Positions 63,738 through 64,000 of a stretch of DNA of 64,000 nt are shown in pieces. The stretch is from the NCBI RefSeq assembly GCF_032854445.1, contig NC_088303.1, positions 9,059,501-9,123,500 of the forward strand. The letters run 5' to 3'. Under the pieces are notes generated by a model, which did no database searches, was not told the origin of the DNA, and was given only the letters and a program-made list of their open reading frames with translations. Source of the stretch: Liolophura sinensis. Taxonomy: Eukaryota > Mollusca > Polyplacophora > Chitonida > Chitonidae. The position numbers and the translations under genes are program-made. Positions within the stretch are counted from its first letter, which is position 1. Each line of letters starts with the position of its first letter.

Positions 63738-63929
63738 CGGCTACATACTAATATGTGTTTTAATATAGCTAAAATTTGCAGTGGTGCGAGAACTGAATAA
63801 TGAAAGTGTAAGATTTTTCACAATCGTTTTCTTGGCTGATCGGTTATATATTCCTTTACAAGTATTGAAATATTCGACGCTGTTTCGGCCACGGGTTTTC
63901 AAGTCACGAGGTATGTCATGGAGCATTGC

Positions 63930-64000
63930 GGGCCTCCGTGGCTCAGTTGGTTAGCGCGCTAGCGCAGCGTAATGACCCAGGAGTTTCTCGACCAATGCGG
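63930..64000 (+). repeat. SINE family A, cut by the window end
   Basis: Starts ggcctccgtggctcagttgg and proceeds through box A to accaatgcgg. The rest lies outside the window. Confidence 0.85.

Larger units (their letters stand above)
58987..64000. other. Region downstream of the Cache-EGF gene
   Basis: Contains the 3'UTR of the Cache-EGF gene and otherwise AT-rich unique sequence. I looked for exons encoding a seven-transmembrane domain and saw no run of hydrophobic frames of that kind. A cctgttttacgaagcaatcg motif near 62071 resembles ends of a widespread invertebrate repeat. SINE pieces are listed separately. Confidence 0.55.

Overview
The window looks like nuclear DNA of an invertebrate animal, most likely a mollusc or another lophotrochozoan. 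Three multi-exon genes with GT-AG introns are dispersed among AT-rich DNA that is packed with tRNA-derived SINEs, small inverted-repeat DNA transposons and minisatellites. The host assignment is an inference from gene content and from the look of the SINEs; the sequence itself does not name a species.

Layout. (1) 1-6197: no gene recognised; SINE pieces, a TA microsatellite and a satellite array of about 150 bp period. (2) 6226-8386, plus strand: a three-exon atypical dual-specificity phosphatase of the DUSP3/VHR type, 202 aa. (3) 8387-18163: no gene recognised; a Tigger/pogo-like non-autonomous element, several SINEs (one with a perfect 13-bp target duplication) and a 25-bp minisatellite. (4) 36799 down to 18164, minus strand: a complete 14-exon USP10 deubiquitinase, 1110 aa, with the G3BP-binding FGDF motif at the N-terminus and an intact Cys/His/Asp catalytic triad. 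One intron holds a TTAA-flanked transposon and an 18-copy minisatellite. (5) 36800-42929: the divergent intergenic region. (6) 42930-58986, plus strand: a seven-exon gene for an 898-aa extracellular protein made of two tandem copies of the Cache plus EGF-like ectodomain otherwise seen on the orphan/metabotropic-glycine receptors GPR158 and GPR179, with no seven-transmembrane domain. (7) 58987-64000: no gene recognised; SINE fragments and an A-rich stretch.

All splice junctions given here were derived by hand: donor and acceptor dinucleotides, reading-frame phase and family conservation agree at every junction, and each of the three assembled coding sequences has a length that is an exact multiple of three. 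There is no operon-like organisation. The phosphatase and USP10 are convergent and about 9.8 kb apart; USP10 and the Cache-EGF gene are divergent and about 6.1 kb apart. Nothing in the sequence links their functions.

The item most worth following is the tandem Cache-EGF protein. It is an internally duplicated, receptor-like ectodomain without its receptor, with a furin-type site between the units and a short hydrophobic C-terminus that could be a GPI signal.
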